Assembly (NCBI GenBank): GCA_013329855.1
Contig: DUJI01000222.1
Span: 1-7,544, forward strand
Direction of reading: 5' to 3'
Length of the DNA stretch: 7,544 nucleotides
Source: Thermoplasmata archaeon
GTDB taxonomy: Archaea; Thermoplasmatota; Thermoplasmata; RBG-16-68-12
This document shows, in pieces, positions 4,921 to 7,544 of the stretch (within the stretch, counting starts at the first letter, position 1; each line of letters begins with the position of its first letter). Below the pieces are notes generated by a model, which was not told where the DNA came from, made no database searches, and saw nothing but the letters and a program-made list of their open reading frames with translations. A program made the position numbers and the translations under genes.

Positions 4921-6711
4921 ATGGGATCCGACTCCGGACACTGGTATCGGCGGATCGACAGTGGCCTGCATGAGTTCTTCCCCGCCCCCTTCCAGGACTT
5001 CATCCGCAAGTGGATCCCGCTCTCCCTGCTCATCGGCATCTCCGTCGGCCTCATGACGGTCCTGTTCCAGGTCGCCCTCAATGTGGTCGGCTTCGTCTTC
5101 GACCCGAGCCGGGTGCCGTGGTACCTCATCTTCCTGCTCCCCACGATCGGAGGCCTCCTGGTGGGCCTCATCATCCCGTACTTCGCCGAGGAGACCGCGG
5201 GCCAAGGAATGGACGAGGTCATCCACGCCATCCACTATGCCGGCGGGCGAATCCGCTCCATCGTCCCGCCCGTGAAGGCCGTGGTATCCGCCCTCACGAT
5301 CAACAGCGGAGGGAGCGCCGGACCCGAGGGGCCTGTGGGGGAGATCGGCGCGGGCGCCGCGTCCATCCTGGGTGGGTGGCTCAAGCTCAGGCGTAGCGAC
5401 CTCCGCACGCTCGTCATCGCGGGAGCGGCCGCGGGCTTCGGCGCGATCTTCAAGGCGCCTCTCGGGGGCGCGCTGTTCGCCCTAGAGACCCCGTACAAGA
5501 ACGATCTGGAGCACGGCGCGGTGATACCCGCGCTGATCTCCTCGACGACGGCGTACCTGGTGTTCATCCTCTTCCCCCTGCCAGGCTTTGGGCCCACCCC
5601 CGTCCTCGGTTCGGTCACGGCGCTTCCCACCTACGATCTTCCCCACCTGGCCCTCTACATGCTCATCGGTCTTCTGGCGGGTCTCATTGCCATTGCCTTC
5701 GTGAAGGTCTTCTTCTGGATCAGCGACGGCTTTTCCGGGTGGAAGATGCCGTTCGCGGTCAAGACGACCCTCGGCGGACTGGTGTGCGGCGGCTTTGGCG
5801 TCGTGCTCCCCGGCGTCCTCGGCCTCGGCTACACGTGGGACCAGCAACTGGTCCTTGGGAACGTGGGCCAGGTCGTTGTGGGCGACCAGCTGGTGACCAG
5901 CTTCGAGCTTGTCCTCCTCTCCTTCGCCGCGATGCTCCTCGCCAAGATCGCGGCCACCTCGTTCACCATCGGCAGCGGGGGCAGCGGCGGGGTGATGACC
6001 CCGAGCATCTTCATCGGCGGCACGCTCGGAGCCATCATCGGGATCCTCCTCCAGGCGACGGGCTTCTCCTTCTCCTCCTCAATCCTCGTGGTCGTAGGGA
6101 TGGGGGCCATGCTTGCTGCGGCCACGAAGACGCCCATCTCCAGCGCCGTCATGCTCACGGAGATGACGGGAGGGTTCAACGTGCTCATCCCCCTCATCCT
6201 GGGCACCGTGATGGCGTACGCCGTGGCCGGAGACTACACGCTGTACAAGGCCCAGATCACCCGAAAGTCCATGCCCATGGACCTGTCCGTGCTCGCCCGG
6301 AAGACGGTCCGGGACGTGATGACGAGCCCCGTGGTCACGCTGCGGCCGGACATGACCGTGAAGGACGCCTACGACCTCAGCATCCTGAAGGGGCACTATT
6401 CCTATCCGGTCGTGGACGAGAGCGGGGTCGTGCTCGGAGTCGTCTACCGCAGGACCCTCCAGCAGACCCATTCCAAGGCGCCGCGGACCCTGATCCGGTC
6501 CATCATGGAGAGTCACGTCGAGATCATCAACGACGACGCGCCCGCCAACGAGGCCTTCGACGTCATGAACGGGTCGCAGATCACGCGCATGATCGTGGTC
6601 GACGGAGAGAAGCACGTCATGGGCATGCTCACGCGCGTCGACCTTCTCCGCGCCGTGGAAGAGCCCGAGCGACCGCCCGCAGCACCGCCTCCGCCGGCGG
6701 CGCCGACCTAG
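4921..6711 (+). CDS. ClC-family chloride channel or Cl-/H+ exchanger with two CBS domains
   Basis: The 596-residue membrane protein moves chloride, possibly coupled to protons. Residues about 30-445 form the ClC core of many hydrophobic helices. Selectivity motifs are recognisable: GQGMDEV (94-100) at the GSGIP site, GPEGP (134-138) with Glu136 as the gating glutamate, GVMTP (357-361) at the GxFxP site, and Tyr442 in TLYKAQ as the likely central tyrosine. At the internal proton-glutamate site (E203 of the E. coli protein) the sequence reads FALETP, so Thr190 seems to replace it. The transport mode, channel or exchanger, is therefore open. Two CBS domains follow in the cytoplasm (about 462-512, VRDVMTSPVVTL; and 525-580, IRSIMESHVEII). 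These usually bind adenine nucleotides and modulate gating. The tail is Pro/Ala-rich. The start is ATG 4921, after a TATA box. The TAG stop lies in a CTAG shared with the convergent hydrolase gene. Confidence 0.95.
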   Translation: MGSDSGHWYRRIDSGLHEFFPAPFQDFIRKWIPLSLLIGISVGLMTVLFQVALNVVGFVFDPSRVPWYLIFLLPTIGGLLVGLIIPYFAEETAGQGMDEVIHAIHYAGGRIRSIVPPVKAVVSALTINSGGSAGPEGPVGEIGAGAASILGGWLKLRRSDLRTLVIAGAAAGFGAIFKAPLGGALFALETPYKNDLEHGAVIPALISSTTAYLVFILFPLPGFGPTPVLGSVTALPTYDLPHLALYMLIGLLAGLIAIAFVKVFFWISDGFSGWKMPFAVKTTLGGLVCGGFGVVLPGVLGLGYTWDQQLVLGNVGQVVVGDQLVTSFELVLLSFAAMLLAKIAATSFTIGSGGSGGVMTPSIFIGGTLGAIIGILLQATGFSFSSSILVVVGMGAMLAAATKTPISSAVMLTEMTGGFNVLIPLILGTVMAYAVAGDYTLYKAQITRKSMPMDLSVLARKTVRDVMTSPVVTLRPDMTVKDAYDLSILKGHYSYPVVDESGVVLGVVYRRTLQQTHSKAPRTLIRSIMESHVEIINDDAPANEAFDVMNGSQITRMIVVDGEKHVMGMLTRVDLLRAVEEPERPPAAPPPPAAPT

Positions 6712-7544
6712 AGCTCGTACTCGCGGCCCTCCATGGGCTTCACCGTATCGAAACCGAGCTTCGCCAGGAACCGCGCGTACAGATCCGGCCGCTCCGTGTG
6801 GACCAGGAAGACCTGCTTGGGGCGGATCGTCTCCACGGCTTGCCGCAGGTCGTGGGCCGTGGCGTGCCCCGAGGCGTGGACCTGGAACACGGGCAGCCCG
6901 TACCGGGTCAGCCACTCCATGAGCTTGTCGTAGGAGATCTCCATCTCCTCGTTGAACGGCTCGCTCGAGGAGAGGATGTACACGCTCCCCGGCACGGGGT
7001 CGATCTCGGGCATCGCGAGCATGTCCGTGAGGCCCGCGACGAGGATGGCCGTCTCCTGGACTTGTTTCACGTCCTTGGCCTCGACGACCTTGCTCCCGTA
7101 CGTCTCCCGGAGCAGGTCGAGATACTGGGTGGATCGCGCCCGTTCCTTCTTGAAGATGAGGACATGCTTCGACGTCAGGTCGAAGTCACCGAAGAGCCCC
7201 TGGCTGGTCAGCTGATGGAGCATGAACGCCTGCTTCTCCGTCAGCACCAGGGTGCGGTCCGTGGCCGCCGCGACCTTGTGGAACGTGCTGAGCCGATCCA
7301 CGTCCGCGGGCGCGAACCCCGCGACGACGAGCCCACGGGTCTGCTCCACCACGGCCTTCACCTTGCGCTCGACCTCCTCCTCGGACTCGATCTTGGACTC
7401 CGTCACGTGAGTCCCCTCGATGAGGAGGGCGGCGGGCTCGTGCTCCGCGGCCTTCTGGAGGAACCTCCGCGTCTCGGCGCCCCGGGTGCCGTGGAGACGG
7501 AAGTCCCCCGTGTACGCCACGTTGCCCGCCGAGGTCTCCACCAC
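6708..7544 (-). CDS. RNase J-like MBL-fold/beta-CASP hydrolase, C-terminal part (5' end outside window)
   Basis: The 278 visible residues are the C-terminal part of a metallo-beta-lactamase-fold hydrolase of the beta-CASP group, which mostly process or degrade RNA with two zinc ions. TGDFRLHG (12-19) carries the aspartate of MBL motif 4. LIEGTHV (41-47) is the beta-CASP motif A acidic position. HASGHA (223-228) is the characteristic beta-CASP histidine motif. VFLVHTE (245-251) holds the final metal-ligand histidine. The HxHxDH motif expected upstream lies beyond the right edge, and the GTG at 7542-7544 is probably an internal valine. It resembles RNase J and related archaeal exonuclease-like proteins. 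VHTE in place of the usual HGE, and ending about 27 residues after that histidine, suggest a divergent subfamily without the long RNase J C-terminal domain. Its TAG stop overlaps the ClC stop by 4 bases. Confidence 0.9.
   Translation of the reverse strand: MVETSAGNVAYTGDFRLHGTRGAETRRFLQKAAEHEPAALLIEGTHVTESKIESEEEVERKVKAVVEQTRGLVVAGFAPADVDRLSTFHKVAAATDRTLVLTEKQAFMLHQLTSQGLFGDFDLTSKHVLIFKKERARSTQYLDLLRETYGSKVVEAKDVKQVQETAILVAGLTDMLAMPEIDPVPGSVYILSSSEPFNEEMEISYDKLMEWLTRYGLPVFQVHASGHATAHDLRQAVETIRPKQVFLVHTERPDLYARFLAKLGFDTVKPMEGREYEL

Noticed and set aside
2748..4973. A 741-codon plus-strand open frame across the amine oxidase-like and flavin reductase-like genes
   Set aside because: It is antisense to one real gene and out of frame with the other, with low-complexity translation and no recognisable motif. 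It also crosses two promoters.
4836..4973. A 45-codon frame starting with ATGA overlap at the end of the flavin reductase-like gene
   Set aside because: The start overlap looks like translational coupling, but the frame covers the ClC TATA box and start codon and has no membrane, domain or repeat signature.
4126..5235. A 369-codon minus-strand open frame opposite the flavin reductase-like and ClC genes
   Set aside because: Its translation is charged low-complexity shadow sequence, and it runs through the ClC promoter and start.
1..7544. CRISPR array, tRNA or rRNA gene, insertion sequence, phage or defence genes
   Set aside because: No regularly spaced repeats, cloverleaf-like segments in the intergenic gaps, transposase motifs or terminal inverted repeats were seen. 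All gene-free gaps are under about 135 bases.

Overview
The window is GC-rich (roughly two thirds G+C by eye) and looks archaeal. Short AT-rich boxes with a TTAA or CTAA core sit about 26-45 bases upstream of the chosen starts, as archaeal TATA boxes do. Several transcripts would be leaderless or nearly so, and a Shine-Dalgarno-like stretch is clear for only one gene. The gene set (a beta-CASP metallo-hydrolase, a membrane-anchored sulfite-oxidase-type molybdoenzyme, a flavin reductase-like protein, a CBS-containing ClC) would fit a high-GC lineage such as a terrestrial Thermoplasmatota. That placement is inference.

Layout: (1) 3-389 (+), the C-terminal end of an unrecognised protein cut by the window edge. 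(2) 445-669 (+), a small two-helix membrane protein. (3) 654-2210 (-), a membrane-anchored molybdopterin oxidoreductase with four predicted helices, then an internal twin-arginine motif and a fifth helix leading into the Mo domain. (4) 2342-2674 (+), a second small two-helix membrane protein. (5) 2685-4022 (-), an FAD-dependent amine oxidase-like protein. (6) 4144-4839 (+), a flavin reductase-like split-barrel protein with an unusual C-terminal beta-rich extension. (7) 4921-6711 (+), a ClC chloride channel or Cl-/H+ exchanger with two CBS domains. (8) 6708-7544 (-), the C-terminal part of an RNase J-like MBL/beta-CASP hydrolase, cut by the right edge.

The strand order is + + - + - + + -. All six genes whose starts lie inside the window have their own candidate promoter, so most appear monocistronic and no pathway operon is visible. 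The three convergent junctions are very tight: a 16-bp overlap, a 10-bp gap, and a 4-bp CTAG in which each strand reads its own stop. No gene-free stretch exceeds about 130 bases, and I see no RNA gene, CRISPR array or mobile element. I see no clear multi-gene novel system. The most interesting signals are protein-level: the probable Sec-plus-Tat molybdoenzyme, the fused flavin reductase, and non-canonical residues at key sites of the amine oxidase and the ClC protein.
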